Source of the DNA: Clostridium sp. OS1-26
GTDB lineage: Bacteria > Bacillota > Clostridia > Clostridiales > Clostridiaceae
Length of the DNA stretch: 64,000 bases
Assembly (NCBI RefSeq): GCF_030915445.1
Contig: NZ_CP133264.1
Span: forward strand, 620,001-684,000
Direction: 5' to 3'
Position 1 is the stretch's first letter, and each line of letters begins with the position of its first letter. Below the pieces are notes generated by a model that had not been told where the DNA came from, did not search any database, and worked only from the letters and a program-made list of their open reading frames with translations. The position numbers were made by a program, and so were the translations under genes. Below are positions 26,405-36,323 of this stretch, piece after piece.

Positions 26405-28122
26405 TTAAATCAAAAAATTGTATAGTGAATTTTCATCTTTAAACTTCTCAAAATCTTCTATTAGTGGAATATACAATTTGTTAAGATTATTAGGATAGTA
26501 TTCAAACAGATCCTCTCCTAACTTCTTTGCAAAGGTTTTAAAATAAAATTCGTACAATTTACTATTTAGTATGTATAGAAGATATTCATATGAAATAATA
26601 GAACTATTCTTTAGAGTTAAGCAATAAACATCTGCACTAAAATAACTACCTTTGTCTAATGCAAATCTGTTGCTACTTGATTTATAAGGAAAAACAATTT
26701 TTTCTTTTTCGAATATATCCTGCGTCCTTCCCCATTGAAGATGATACCATATCCTTAATCCTTTTTTACATTCTCTTCTATTTATAAGCTTCTCTTTGTA
26801 GTTTTTAATGTAACTTATAGCATTAGGATACTGCTGTTCTTCTTTAATTAAATTTGAATATACAATATACTTATCGTCTCTAAGGATGTTATTTTTCTGT
26901 ATAAAACTGCTTTTTATCCAGGGTTTTATAATATCTACTTCTATATTCTCATTTCTTATAATGTCGTGGTTTACAACAAAAGCTCTATCACATCCAGTTA
27001 TTATTCCTTGATGAAAATTGCACAAATTCCCGAGTAAGTCAAAACCTTTTCTCTCTATTTTTTCTACTATATTTTTCTCAATTTTATCTACTAATCTCCA
27101 ACTCTTACTATCTAAGTAATCTCTGTCTACAAAAATCTTTTATGACAATTATCTTTTTTAAAAAAAACTGATTCATAAAAATCATCTTTAAACTTATTTT
27201 TAAGCTTTATAGGTCTTATAACTTCTATTTTGCTATTTTTTAATACATCATTATGTATAAAAATAATTGCTGGGTCTATTCCAGCTTTTTTAAAAGGTCT
27301 TATTCCATAAAAGTCAACTATTTTATAAATAGATGTTTTATTTATAAGTAGATTTCGTAGTTCTTCTCCGCTTGGAGATTCTAAGAAGTATCTAGATGTA
27401 ATAAAAGATAATTTCCCATTCCTTTGAAGTTTCTCTAATGCGCTTTGAAAAAAGCAGTAGGATATATCTCCTTTATCTTTATATATTCCTTTATATTTTA
27501 CTTTAAGAAGCTTAGAATATTCTCTATCTATAGCCTTATGCCCTATATAAGGAGGATTTCCAATAAATATATCAAACTTTTTATCGATTGAATCTATCAA
27601 GAAATCCTTAACTATGAAGTTTTTTTCATACACATTATAAGCTATATTAAATAAATCTATAATTAAAATCTTTATTGCATCCTCATCTATATCAAATCCG
27701 TGCAAATTGTTACATATGATGTGCTTATCAATATTCGTAACTGTTAAATTCATATTGTGCAGCTTATTTATTAACTCTAAATTTCTTATGTAAATCTTTT
27801 TTAGGTGATTAAAACAAGGAATTATTATATTTCCGCATCCACAAGCAGGGTCAACAATTTTTAAATACGGATTATTAACTATTTCTTCATCACTTATTAC
27901 ATTTTCTAAAATAAATGTTGAAATCTCTTCTGGAGTATAGATTATCCCTTTTTCTTTATCCCCTTCTCTTAATCTACAATATTCTTGAGAAAAACTTTGT
28001 TTTTCATCAATTTTTAACATTTTTTTACAGTTATATATAGCCGTTTTCTTGTGTCTAATATCTAATGGTTGTAAAATTACATCATAAAGTTCATTGATCT
28101 TATCAAAAAATCTATTGCACAT
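26405..28122 (-). pseudogene. Frameshifted Eco57I/TaqI-type adenine DNA methyltransferase
   Basis: Reads as two frames: 28122-27127 (331 residues) and the continuation ending at 26405. Restoring one A in the run at 27138-27141 joins them as ...CHKKIFVDRDYLDSKSW..., giving about 570 residues. The N-terminal part has YTPEEISTFIL, the SAM-binding VDPACGCGNIIIPCF and the catalytic IGNPPYIGHK of N6-adenine gamma-class methyltransferases; the C-terminal part resembles a TaqI-like target-recognition domain (CDRAFVV, YYPNNLNKLYIPLI). No restriction gene is adjacent, so it is an orphan or a type IIG-like remnant. The break may be sequencing error, true inactivation, or phase variation. Confidence 0.8.
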
Positions 28123-28210
28123 TTTTTATCTCTCCACTATACATTAAGTATAAACTACAAAATTAAGCACATGATAAAGTATATCATATAATTGGCAGGT
28201 GATAACATAT

Positions 28211-29187
28211 ATGAATAAAAAAATACTTAGTCTATCTATTGTATGTGCGCTTTCTCTTTGTTCTTGTAGTAGCAAAAATTCTATTTCTAAGGATAAGGCT
28301 CCAAATAGCACTATTTCAACTTCCGTTAGAGAAAACAATAATGAGGAAGATGGCATTGTGGAAGATAAAGATATTGAGTCTAGTAATACACAAAATAATT
28401 CACTTAATAAAAATACTGAACCTACAAAAGAAGAACAAAAAAATGCTGATAATAACTCCACTTTAAAAAACCTTGATATTTCTAAGCTTAATAAAGCAGA
28501 AAAAAATTGGTTCTTTCAACCTAAAAAAAATAATGAACCTTCAGGAGAACCTCAAGATATACTCAATCTTATAAACAAATATTCAGCTTACTATCTAGGG
28601 GATACCTCAAAAAAGTCTTATTTTTAACCTTTGATGAAGGTTATGAAAATGGCTATACGCCTAAAATCCTGGATGTCCTTAAACAAAATAATGTAAAAGC
28701 TGCTTTCTTTGTTACAACACCATATATAAAGAGTAATAGAGAATTAATAAAAAGAATGGCTGATGAAGGTCATTTGGTTTGTAACCATTCTACATCTCAT
28801 CCTTCAATGGCCGCTGTAGCCGCAAAGGATTCAGCTAAATTTGAAAAAGAATTTTACGTTACTGAAAAAGCTTACGAAGAAGTTACAGGAAAAAAGATGC
28901 CTAAGTTCTTTAGACCTCCTATGGGAAAATATAGTGAACTTTCTCTCTATTATACTCAAAAGTTAGGTTATAAAACTATATTTTGGAGTTCAGCATATCA
29001 TGATTGGGATGTAAATGATCAACCGTCTCTACAAAACGCTAAAAAAATTGTAATGGAAAGAACACATAATGGTGGAATTGTATTACTACATGCTGTTTCA
29101 AAAACTAATACTGAAATATTAGATTCTGTAATTAAAGAATGGAAAAATAATGGATATCAACTAGAAAGTTTAGATAAGCTACCATAG
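28211..29187 (+). pseudogene. Frameshifted PdaA-like polysaccharide deacetylase lipoprotein
   Basis: The first frame (28211-28627) encodes a lipoprotein signal with lipobox LCSC, a charged Asn/Glu/Lys linker and LNKAEKNWFFQPKKNNEP. Adding one A to the run at 28609-28614 continues it as KKVLFLTFDEGYENGYTPKIL through to 29187, about 325 residues. TFDEGYENGYT, NHSTSHPSM and RPPMGKYS are the motifs of PdaA, the N-acetylmuramic acid deacetylase that helps form muramic-delta-lactam in spore cortex. ATG 28211 has AGG ten bases upstream. If the frameshift is real the enzyme is lost; a homopolymer error is quite possible. Confidence 0.85.
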
Positions 29188-29199
29188 TGTGGGTAATTA

Positions 29200-29208
29200 T
29201 GCTATAAT
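29200..29208 (+). promoter_or_regulatory. Extended -10 promoter of the Rrf2 gene
   Basis: TGCTATAAT, a perfect extended -10, begins 13 bases after the pdaA-like stop and 52 bases before the Rrf2-family ATG. The sequence between may contain the regulator's own operator, but I see no clear dyad. Confidence 0.5.
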
Positions 29209-29259
29209 AATATATCAACAGTGTATAAAGTAAGTACATTTTACGTTTGGAGAGATATT

Positions 29260-29673
29260 ATGAGAATTACCCAAGAAGTAGACTATGCTTTAAGAGTTAT
29301 ACTCTACCTATGCAAACTAGGCTATGGAGAAAAGATAGAAGCAAAAGTTATCTCGGAACAAGAGGGTATACCTTTAAGATTCCTTCTAAAACTTTTAAGA
29401 AAGCTGGCTCATTCTGGTATTATTAAATCTTATAGAGGAGTTAACGGTGGTTATGCTCTAAATGCACTGCCACAAGATATAAGCTTAAAGGATGTTATCG
29501 AGGTAATAGATGGTCCTATATATATGAATAGATGTCTTTGTGATCCTAGTTATTGTAATTTAAATCGTGCAAATAAATGCGACGTGCATAACGCCTTAGC
29601 TAAAGTTCAAAAAAACTTAGTTAATGACTTGAGAAATATAAATTTTAAAGATATTCTCGACGGAAAAGTATAA
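29260..29673 (+). CDS. Rrf2 family transcriptional regulator
   Basis: A 137-residue winged-helix regulator: MRITQEVDYALRVILYLCK start, helix-turn-helix with EGIPLRFLLKLLRKLAHSGIIKSYRGVNGGY (in part), and a cluster CLCDPSYCNLNRANKC near residues 90-105. Rrf2 proteins such as IscR, NsrR and RsrR bind an iron-sulfur cluster through three cysteines in this region, so it probably senses iron-sulfur, redox or nitric oxide status. ATG 29260 follows GGAGAG. No isc, suf or cysteine genes are adjacent, so its target is unknown. Confidence 0.9.
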   Translation: MRITQEVDYALRVILYLCKLGYGEKIEAKVISEQEGIPLRFLLKLLRKLAHSGIIKSYRGVNGGYALNALPQDISLKDVIEVIDGPIYMNRCLCDPSYCNLNRANKCDVHNALAKVQKNLVNDLRNINFKDILDGKV

Positions 29674-29730
29674 TATCTATTTGCATAATCTTAATAAAAA
29701 TAGTTTATATATAGGAGTTCTTATAAAGTG

Positions 29731-29850
29731 AAACTTGAATCAGATGGGGTTTTAACCCCATCTGATTCTTAGCTGAACGAATCCAGGGTCGTAGCGCCAC
29801 TTATCCCCAACTTCGAGAAGTTGGGATGTTAGTGGCGCTAGACATCGGAT
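29731..29850 (+). other. Compact structured element of unknown type
   Basis: Two strong foldings in a row: a perfect 15-pair hairpin GAATCAGATGGGGTT/AACCCCATCTGATTC (29737-29768), then TAGCTGAACGAATCC, and a composite stem TAGCGCCACT/AGTGGCGCTA (29792-29801 with 29831-29840) enclosing CCCAACTT/AAGTTGGG, followed by ATCGGATAAATGTC. It is much more G+C-rich than its surroundings. It may be a structured RNA or the hairpin-bearing end of a non-autonomous IS200/IS605-type element. No protein is encoded. Confidence 0.6.
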
Positions 29851-29868
29851 AAATGTCGAAAAAAGATA

Positions 29869-29900
29869 GCTGCGGAAACTTGAATTTGCCGCAGCTTTTT
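29869..29900. terminator. Bidirectional terminator between the Rrf2 and pepV units
   Basis: GCTGCGG/CCGCAGC stem with AAA/TTT extension and a short loop; TTTTTT follows on the plus strand and TATCTTTTTT on the minus strand. It can end both the plus-strand Rrf2 transcript and the minus-strand pepV transcript. Confidence 0.85.
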
Positions 29901-29903
29901 TAT

Positions 29904-31289
29904 TTATTCCGCTAATTCTTTAATAGCATTAGCATAAATCTTTGTCATTTTTACTAAAGCTTCTATTTCTATGTACTCGTTAGATTGATGACATAAATCT
30001 GGCTCACCAGGGAACACAGGTCCAAATGCTACAGTATTAGGCATTTCTTTTGCATAAGTTCCTCCTCCTATAGCAAGTAGTTCTGCTGCTTCGCCAGTTT
30101 GTTCATGATAAACTTTTGCTAGAGTTTTGATTAGTTTATGATCCTTTGGAAAGTATAATGGTGGTTGATGATCCATTCCTTCCACCTTAAATCCAATATC
30201 CTCTATTTTCTTCTCTAAAGGATTCATCATTTGTTCAAGGCTACAAGTTACAGGATACCTTAAATTCATGTCTACTGACATAATATTCTCATTCATATCG
30301 ATAGTCCCAACATTGAAAGTTAATTCTCCTGACACATCATCATGTAGATATACTCCAAAACTCTTTCCATTAGTTTCTAGTGCTATATTCTCTGCAAGAA
30401 ATTTTATTACTTCTCCAACTTCCCCTCTACATATATCTATACTATTTAAACACATCAAAGCCTGCATTATAGCATTTTTCCCAAGTTCAGGAGTACTGCC
30501 ATGAGCTGAAAAACCTTTGGATTTTAGTATTAATAAATTTCCCTTTATCTCTGTACTTAATTCCATATTGTTAGCCTTCGCATAGTAAGCTACTTTTTCT
30601 ATAATTAATTCGGGATCTTCTGCTTTTATGCCAGCCTCACAATAATCTGGAACCATATTAGCTCTATTTCCACCTTTTATATAAGCTATAGAGCAATTTT
30701 CTGACAAATTAATTTTTTTTACTAAATTAAATACTGTTAAACCTTTTTCTCCGAATATAATTGGAAAAAATCCATCAGGAGTAAAACCTAAAGTAGGCGC
30801 TTCTTCAGTTTTTAAATAATATTCTACTTCTTCAGACCCGCTTTCTTCATTTGTGCCAAGTAATATTCTTATTCTCTTATTAGGTTTAACTCCAATTTCT
30901 TTTAGTGCATATAATCCATATATACAAGCCATTATAGGTCCCTTATCGTCTATTGCTCCTCTTCCAAAAATCTTATCATCATGTATTTCTGCTCTATAGG
31001 GGTCAAAATCCCATCCATCTCCTTCAGGAACTACATCCAGGTGTCCTAAAACACCTACCATTTCTTCTCCTTCTCCATATTCTAAATACCCCATATATCC
31101 ATCGACATTTTTAGTTTTAAATCCTAGTTTTTCTCCTAGGTTTAACGTATACATAAGGGCATTATTTATTTCTTCTCCAAATGGCATTCTTGGTCTCGCT
31201 TCACTTTGTACACTTCTAATTCTTATTAGTTCTTGAGTCTTCTCTATTAATTCCCCTTTTAAAATGTCAATTTTTTGATTTAAGTTCAT
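29904..31289 (-). CDS. pepV: Dipeptidase PepV (M20 family)
   Basis: Zinc dipeptidase of 461 residues with the M20 metal-site motifs GHLDVVPEGDGW near residue 85, GRGAIDDKGP near 112, the catalytic-base segment GTNEESGSEE near 148 and the C-terminal AIGGGTYAKEMPNTVAFGP. It cuts dipeptides taken up for amino-acid fermentation. I chose ATG 31289, eight bases after GGAGGG; the upstream ATG at 31304 lies in front of that site. Confidence 0.93.
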   Translation of the reverse strand: MNLNQKIDILKGELIEKTQELIRIRSVQSEARPRMPFGEEINNALMYTLNLGEKLGFKTKNVDGYMGYLEYGEGEEMVGVLGHLDVVPEGDGWDFDPYRAEIHDDKIFGRGAIDDKGPIMACIYGLYALKEIGVKPNKRIRILLGTNEESGSEEVEYYLKTEEAPTLGFTPDGFFPIIFGEKGLTVFNLVKKINLSENCSIAYIKGGNRANMVPDYCEAGIKAEDPELIIEKVAYYAKANNMELSTEIKGNLLILKSKGFSAHGSTPELGKNAIMQALMCLNSIDICRGEVGEVIKFLAENIALETNGKSFGVYLHDDVSGELTFNVGTIDMNENIMSVDMNLRYPVTCSLEQMMNPLEKKIEDIGFKVEGMDHQPPLYFPKDHKLIKTLAKVYHEQTGEAAELLAIGGGTYAKEMPNTVAFGPVFPGEPDLCHQSNEYIEIEALVKMTKIYANAIKELAE

Positions 31290-31324
31290 TATAATTCCCT
31301 CCAACGCACTTTTACTCAGTCATT

Positions 31325-32032
31325 TTAGTTGTATCTAATTACTTTGAATAAGAATTTAGGAATAGATGTCAATCTTTTTATTCTCCACGGTTCCTTTGAT
31401 ACTCTATAAAGCCACTCTAACCCAGAGTTTATCATCCATTTTGGGGCTCTATTAATCTTACCTGAAAAAACATCAAAGCTCCCACCGACACCCATAAATA
31501 TTTTGCATGTCAACTTATCCATATTATTTATAATAAAGTTATCCTGTCTTGGAGAACCCATAGCTACAAATAATGCATAAGGCTTCTTTTGCTGTATATC
31601 TTTTATGATTTCTTCACAGTTATTTAAATCGAAGTATCCATTATGGCTTCCAACTATGTTTAAATTCTTATATTTATTTTTTAGGTTACCTATACACCCT
31701 TGCAGTATATCATCTTTTGCACCTAAAAGGTACACACCTTTGTTTTCTTTTTCGCACTTTTTTATTATTTCTTCCATTACTTCTATACCTGCTATTTTTT
31801 CTTTCACAGGTTTTCCTATAATTTTTGATGCTACTACAGTTCCAATACCATCTGGAATTATCACAGATCTATCTCCTGTAAAATTTAAAAATAAGGAAGG
31901 ATTATTAAGTCCATTATATAGAACTTCCGGGTTTCCAGATATTATATTAACTTTTTCAAACTTTTCAACATAATTCATAAGCTCTTGTTTTGTACCACTA
32001 AAAATATTATATTTTAATATTCTTATAAACAT
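31325..32032 (-). CDS. WecG/TagA/CpsF family glycosyltransferase
   Basis: Transfers a sugar (N-acetylmannosamine or a related sugar) to a lipid-linked precursor in wall teichoic acid or exopolysaccharide synthesis. The 235-residue GT26 protein shows IPDGIGTV, GVYLLGAKDD, GSHNGYF and VAMGSPRQDNFI. GGAGG lies seven bases before ATG 32032. It is the last gene of the minus-strand polysaccharide locus and follows the priming sugar transferase, a common pairing for the first two steps of repeat-unit assembly. Confidence 0.9.
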   Translation of the reverse strand: MFIRILKYNIFSGTKQELMNYVEKFEKVNIISGNPEVLYNGLNNPSLFLNFTGDRSVIIPDGIGTVVASKIIGKPVKEKIAGIEVMEEIIKKCEKENKGVYLLGAKDDILQGCIGNLKNKYKNLNIVGSHNGYFDLNNCEEIIKDIQQKKPYALFVAMGSPRQDNFIINNMDKLTCKIFMGVGGSFDVFSGKINRAPKWMINSGLEWLYRVSKEPWRIKRLTSIPKFLFKVIRYN

Positions 32033-32141
32033 AAATTCCTCCAATTTTAAATTTCTTATGCTAAAAGCAAGGTTGCATTATATTAGCTTTTTATGTTAAA
32101 AAATTAAGTAGGTTATTACCTACTTAATTTAGAAAATATTA

Positions 32142-32795
32142 TTAAAATGCACCTTCTTTTTTAGCTACTGAAAATACGGTTCTAAATAAGATTTTTATAT
32201 CAAACCATACCGAAAATTCTTTTATGTATGTTAAATCAAAATAAATAGTTTTTCCTAGTTCTATTTCTCCTCTTCCACTTACCTGTGCCAAGCCTGTTAT
32301 TCCTGGTAACACTAAAAGTCTCTGTTTATATGCCTCAGGATAAAACTTAACCACATCTGCAATTTCAGGTCTCGGTCCCACTAAACTCATGTTTCCAATA
32401 AAAACATTAAATAGTTGAGGAATTTCATCTAAGCTTGTTTTTCTCAAGAAATCTCCTGACTTTGTAATTCTATTGTCATTTTTACTTTGGAATACAAAAT
32501 TTTCTAAATTACTAGGGTCTATATCTAACTCTCTTTTTTTATCTGCATTTACAACCATAGTTCTAAACTTATATATAGTAAAATTTTCTCCGTTTAATCC
32601 TACTCTGGTTTGCTTAAAAATAGCTGGCCCCTTTGAGTCCATTTTAATCCATATGGAAAGTATTATAAATAAAGGAGATAGTATAATTATACCTATAGCT
32701 GACAATACTAGGTCCATTATTCTTTTTATAATGAATTGTGCCTTCTTATCTTTAATATGCTTTTGCAAATCTATTTTTATATTTTCAGCCTGCAT
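32142..32795 (-). CDS. Undecaprenyl-phosphate sugar phosphotransferase (priming transferase)
   Basis: Membrane enzyme that loads the first sugar-1-phosphate onto undecaprenyl phosphate. The 217-residue protein is a short-form bacterial sugar transferase: one membrane segment (about residues 25-48), FKQTRVGLNGENFTIYKFRTM, the LRKTSLDEIPQLFNV active-site segment, LVGPRPE and the PGITGLAQVSGRGE stretch. ATG 32795 lies six bases after GGAGG; an ATG directly adjoining GGAGG is less likely. Confidence 0.94.
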   Translation of the reverse strand: MQAENIKIDLQKHIKDKKAQFIIKRIMDLVLSAIGIIILSPLFIILSIWIKMDSKGPAIFKQTRVGLNGENFTIYKFRTMVVNADKKRELDIDPSNLENFVFQSKNDNRITKSGDFLRKTSLDEIPQLFNVFIGNMSLVGPRPEIADVVKFYPEAYKQRLLVLPGITGLAQVSGRGEIELGKTIYFDLTYIKEFSVWFDIKILFRTVFSVAKKEGAF

Positions 32796-32906
32796 GAACA
32801 TCCTCCTATAAATTTATATAAATATATCTACAAATATACAATATACCAAATATAAAGTAAGTTTACAAGGTCTTTATACGAATTACAGATAACATTTATG
32901 TAAATT

Positions 32907-33905
32907 TTATAAGAATCTTTTAGCCTCATTTAAAAATATGGACCCAATAAGAGTTACAATAAATGCTTTAACTTCAAATGCCGCACTCCCCACCGATAAG
33001 GACAATCCTGTATAATATCTCATAAAATAATATAATACTAATGCATGAGATAAATATATAGCATAGGAATTTTTTGAAATATAATTTACTATCTTCATAA
33101 AAATATTTTCTTTCCATTCTACACTAAATATAAAGAGTATAAGAAGTACGGAATATAACAACACAGCAGGTCTCATAAATGTAGCTGCGTACTCAAGATC
33201 TTTTCCAATTTTAATGCTAGATGCAGCATCATATAACATTATACATATTGATACTAAAAATGAGATCAATATTAAAACTTTATATTTTTTAGCTAACATT
33301 AAAAACTTTTCTAGGTTTTTTCCTATAAAAGCGCCAAATGAAAAATAAAAAATCCAATCTAATAAGTTTTTTTTATCAAAAAACCACTTAAGTTCATCTG
33401 ATAGTATATAGTAACGTGTAAATATAATTATTCCAAATGTAATGAGGAAACTTATTAAAAGCCCTCTCTTTGTTCCTATAAACCTATATATAAAAGGATA
33501 CACAAGATAAAACTGAATTATTAAAGGAATATAGTAAAAGTGATAAAATACTTTTCCATAAATCAGGCTGTTTACAACATTGCTAATTTCAATATTGCTA
33601 TTTGTAAAGTATATATATATCATACACCATAAAATATAACTAGGGATGATTTTATTAAATCTACGTGCAAGAAACTTAAAATATCCCTGTTCTTTTTTAT
33701 AGCTTAAAGTAAGTCCTATGCCTGAAATTAATATAAAGGCAGGCACAGAAAATCTCGCAATTTGATTAATTACCATAGATGCATTATATGTACGAGAGCT
33801 AATATTATTTCCAGTCATTACAATTGCAGAAACATGTATTAAAACTACTGCAATAATAGCAAATGCTCTTATAACATCCATTTGTAAGACACGTTTATTA
33901 TTAAT
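32907..33905 (-). CDS. Membrane acyltransferase (acyltransferase 3 family)
   Basis: Multispanning acyltransferase, likely O-acetylating a surface polysaccharide. Nine or ten membrane segments are visible, and the start region DVIRAFAIIAVVLIHVSA is the family signature with the expected His. An ATG at 33881 lies inside this signature, eight residues late for the family. The only ribosome binding site, GAGGAGGG, lies six bases before an ATT at 33905, which would give INNKRVLQMDVIRAF as start and 332 residues. I infer a rare AUU start. Confidence 0.8.
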   Translation of the reverse strand: MNNKRVLQMDVIRAFAIIAVVLIHVSAIVMTGNNISSRTYNASMVINQIARFSVPAFILISGIGLTLSYKKEQGYFKFLARRFNKIIPSYILWCMIYIYFTNSNIEISNVVNSLIYGKVFYHFYYIPLIIQFYLVYPFIYRFIGTKRGLLISFLITFGIIIFTRYYILSDELKWFFDKKNLLDWIFYFSFGAFIGKNLEKFLMLAKKYKVLILISFLVSICIMLYDAASSIKIGKDLEYAATFMRPAVLLYSVLLILFIFSVEWKENIFMKIVNYISKNSYAIYLSHALVLYYFMRYYTGLSLSVGSAAFEVKAFIVTLIGSIFLNEAKRFL

Positions 33906-33961
33906 TTTTCACCCTCCTCTCTACCTTATGAAAAGAATCAGGAAATTTATAATTACTGAAC

Positions 33962-36027
33962 CTATCTAGCTAAATTGTTTTGTGTCTGTTCGCTTACAGA
34001 AGCTGTACCCCCAAATATGATTTGATCAGAATACTTACCTAAATCTATAAACTTCTTTTGCTGATTGTTATTATCACTAATAAGTATCAACGGTGCATTC
34101 AACTTTGCAGCTAATACACTTCCAGATAATGCATCTGGGAAATCTACGCCTGAAGCAAAAGTAGCTATTTTATTATTTAGCTCAAAACTCTTAGCAATAT
34201 TTATAGATGTGCTATATCTATCTTCTCCCCATATTCTGATAATATCTTTATCAGAAATTCCAGATATATTTTTTACACTTTCTTTTACCCCGTCAGATAT
34301 TACACTAGTTCCTCCAATTATATAAATTTTCGATGGTCTTATCTTCTTAATAGTTTCTTCTGATTCAGCTGGTAAAGCATCAGTGTCTGACAAAACTATA
34401 GGATACCCTTTCGCTGCTGCTACTGCTGATATACTAAGTCCATCAGCAAAAAAGTTACCTGATGCAATAACTACAGGTGTTCCAGAATTTGCATTAATTT
34501 CATCATTTATAGCTTTTATACTTCCATACTTTTCTCCATCCTGAAGAATCTTTATATTGCTATATCCAAGACTTTTCAGGCTTATAATTATGCTTTCATT
34601 TATATTACCTTCATTACCCAATATGTATATTTTTCCACTCTTATTCAAATGATTCTGTACATATTGTAGTGTACTTGAATTCTCAGAATCACTTATTCCT
34701 GATAACAGTATTGGAGCATTTATTTTTTTAGCCAACACACTGCCACTTAGAGCATTAGTAAAATTATATCCTGAAGTAATTATTATGTTATCCACCATTG
34801 AACTGTTAAATTCCTCTGCAATTCTTTTTGCTGTCTCAAATCTATCCGCCCCACTTAATCTCCTAGTTGTATATTGCATTGCCTCCAATGGTTGCCAATC
34901 TTTAATGCTCTGTTGAACTTCATCTGGTTCATTTAAGTACTTTCCTGAATGCTCTTGTGAATAAAGCTTCCACTCATTATAATTTAAAATTTGATCGTAT
35001 CTATTTACTACATATCCATTATTCTTATAATAAGTATTAAAATCAAAAGAATTATCCACAGAAGTTTCATCTGTTAACTGAACATTATAGTTACTATATC
35101 CTGTTAAAAACAAGTTATTTTTAAACCAGTTGTTGGTTGATTTCTCTAGCATGTACACATCACACCAATTGTTTCCATAAAATATATTGTTATTAATAGT
35201 GTTGTTAATTGCATTTGATCCAATGGCTATTCCATAAGCATGATTATTATATAATCTATTATTTATTATCATACAATTACTTCCACCATTCGGGCTTCCA
35301 TAGAGCTGAATTGCTGCCCCAGCAGTATCGTGAATATCGTTTTTTTCAAAAGTCCAGTTATATGCTCCATAACCTATATAGATTCCATGGTCTTTAGGTC
35401 TATCTACTTTTAAACCTATGTTATATATCTTGCAATTTTTAACTGAACAAAAACTTGAACTCTCTCCATCTATACCTGAAGTTCCATAAGGTCTATAGAC
35501 AGGATAATCTAAATCCCAAATTACTAAATCAGACATTTCTATATGACTACTTCTATTTGTTATATAAACACCTGCACCAGTATACTGTGTCATCTTTATA
35601 CCTTGTATTTTCCAATAAGAGCTGTTGTTTAAGGTTATAGCATCTGGTGCCGTTTTTCCCCCCAGTTAACTTTATAATCACCAGTCATTGTAACTTCTTC
35701 ATTTTTATAGTTTTTTATAGTAAACCAGGCATCTGAAGAACCCTTTTTATTGTAAACATCTGTCGTTTCATGATAGATTCCTCCTCTTATTTCGAGAGTA
35801 TCTCCTGGTTTTAGCTCATCCAATGCTTTTTGAATTGTTTTATAGGGTTTTTCAAAACTACCATCATAGCTGTCATTCCCTTGTGGAGAAACATAGTAAG
35901 TCTTTCCAGCACTAGCATATACTTTTTCATATCTATTTTCCATAAAAAATTGAAAACTTAAGATAATAAAAAAGGTCAACAAAAATATTTTATAGTTAAC
36001 CATATTTTTAACTTTTATCTTTTTCAT
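33962..36027 (-). pseudogene. Frameshifted secreted beta-helix protein with cell-wall-binding repeats
   Basis: Two frames join if one A is restored in the run complementary to 35653-35657: DYKVNWGEK then TAPDAITLNNSSYWKIQG. The full protein would be about 688 residues: a signal peptide (residues 1-40), YYVSPQGNDSYDGSFEKPYKTIQKAL typical of DUF1565/right-handed beta-helix surface proteins (in part), beta-helix rungs to about residue 370, then three cell-wall-binding type 2 repeats (SGADRFETAKRIAEEF, YIIGGTSVIS, GEDRYSTSINIAKSF). These repeats anchor proteins to anionic wall polymers. It may bind or modify the polysaccharide made by the locus. Confidence 0.85.
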
Positions 36028-36100
36028 AGTATAACTCCCCCTCACCTAATATATTATAACTAATTATAAATAAAAATATAAATTTAGGACAAAAGATTTC

Positions 36101-36132
36101 TAAGCTTCAGGTGTCATGGTACCTGAAGCTTA
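36101..36132. repeat. Perfect 12-base inverted repeat
   Basis: TAAGCTTCAGGT and ACCTGAAGCTTA with an eight-base loop, 74 bases upstream of the cell-wall-binding protein gene. It may be an operator, an RNA hairpin in its leader, or part of the intergenic terminator region after murJ. Confidence 0.5.
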
Positions 36133-36270
36133 CTAAATCATATATAACTTAACTACTATATTTTTCATGTCCAAGCAATCAAGGCTTATTATACCATAAA
36201 ATAGACATAGTTTTCACCATCTCCCTTTATTGTTCTTAGAAAGTTAACCATAATTTAATAATTTAAATTA

Positions 36271-36318
36271 CAAGTGGCAGCCTAAAGATATTTCTCATCT
36301 TTAAGCTGCCACCTGTAA
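36271..36318 (-). terminator. Hairpin after the first murJ gene
   Basis: ACAGGTGGCAGCTTAAAGAT pairs with ATCTTTAGGCTGCCACTTGT on the minus strand with few mismatches. It starts six bases after the murJ stop. Only A/T-rich sequence, no strong T run, follows, so it may be a terminator or a stabilising 3' end. Confidence 0.6.
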
Positions 36319-36323
36319 AATAG

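Noticed and set aside
27026-27126. Two separate methyltransferase genes at 26405-28122
   Set aside because: The sequence between the two frames continues the same protein without a stop once one A is restored, so it is a single interrupted gene.
29260-29673. Cysteine metabolism regulator CymR
   Set aside because: CymR lacks the cysteine cluster seen here near residues 90-105, which points to an iron-sulfur Rrf2 protein; no cysteine genes are adjacent.
33962-36027. S-layer locus
   Set aside because: Only one protein with cell-wall-binding type 2 repeats is present, and the surrounding genes are polysaccharide genes rather than secA2 or slpA-type genes.
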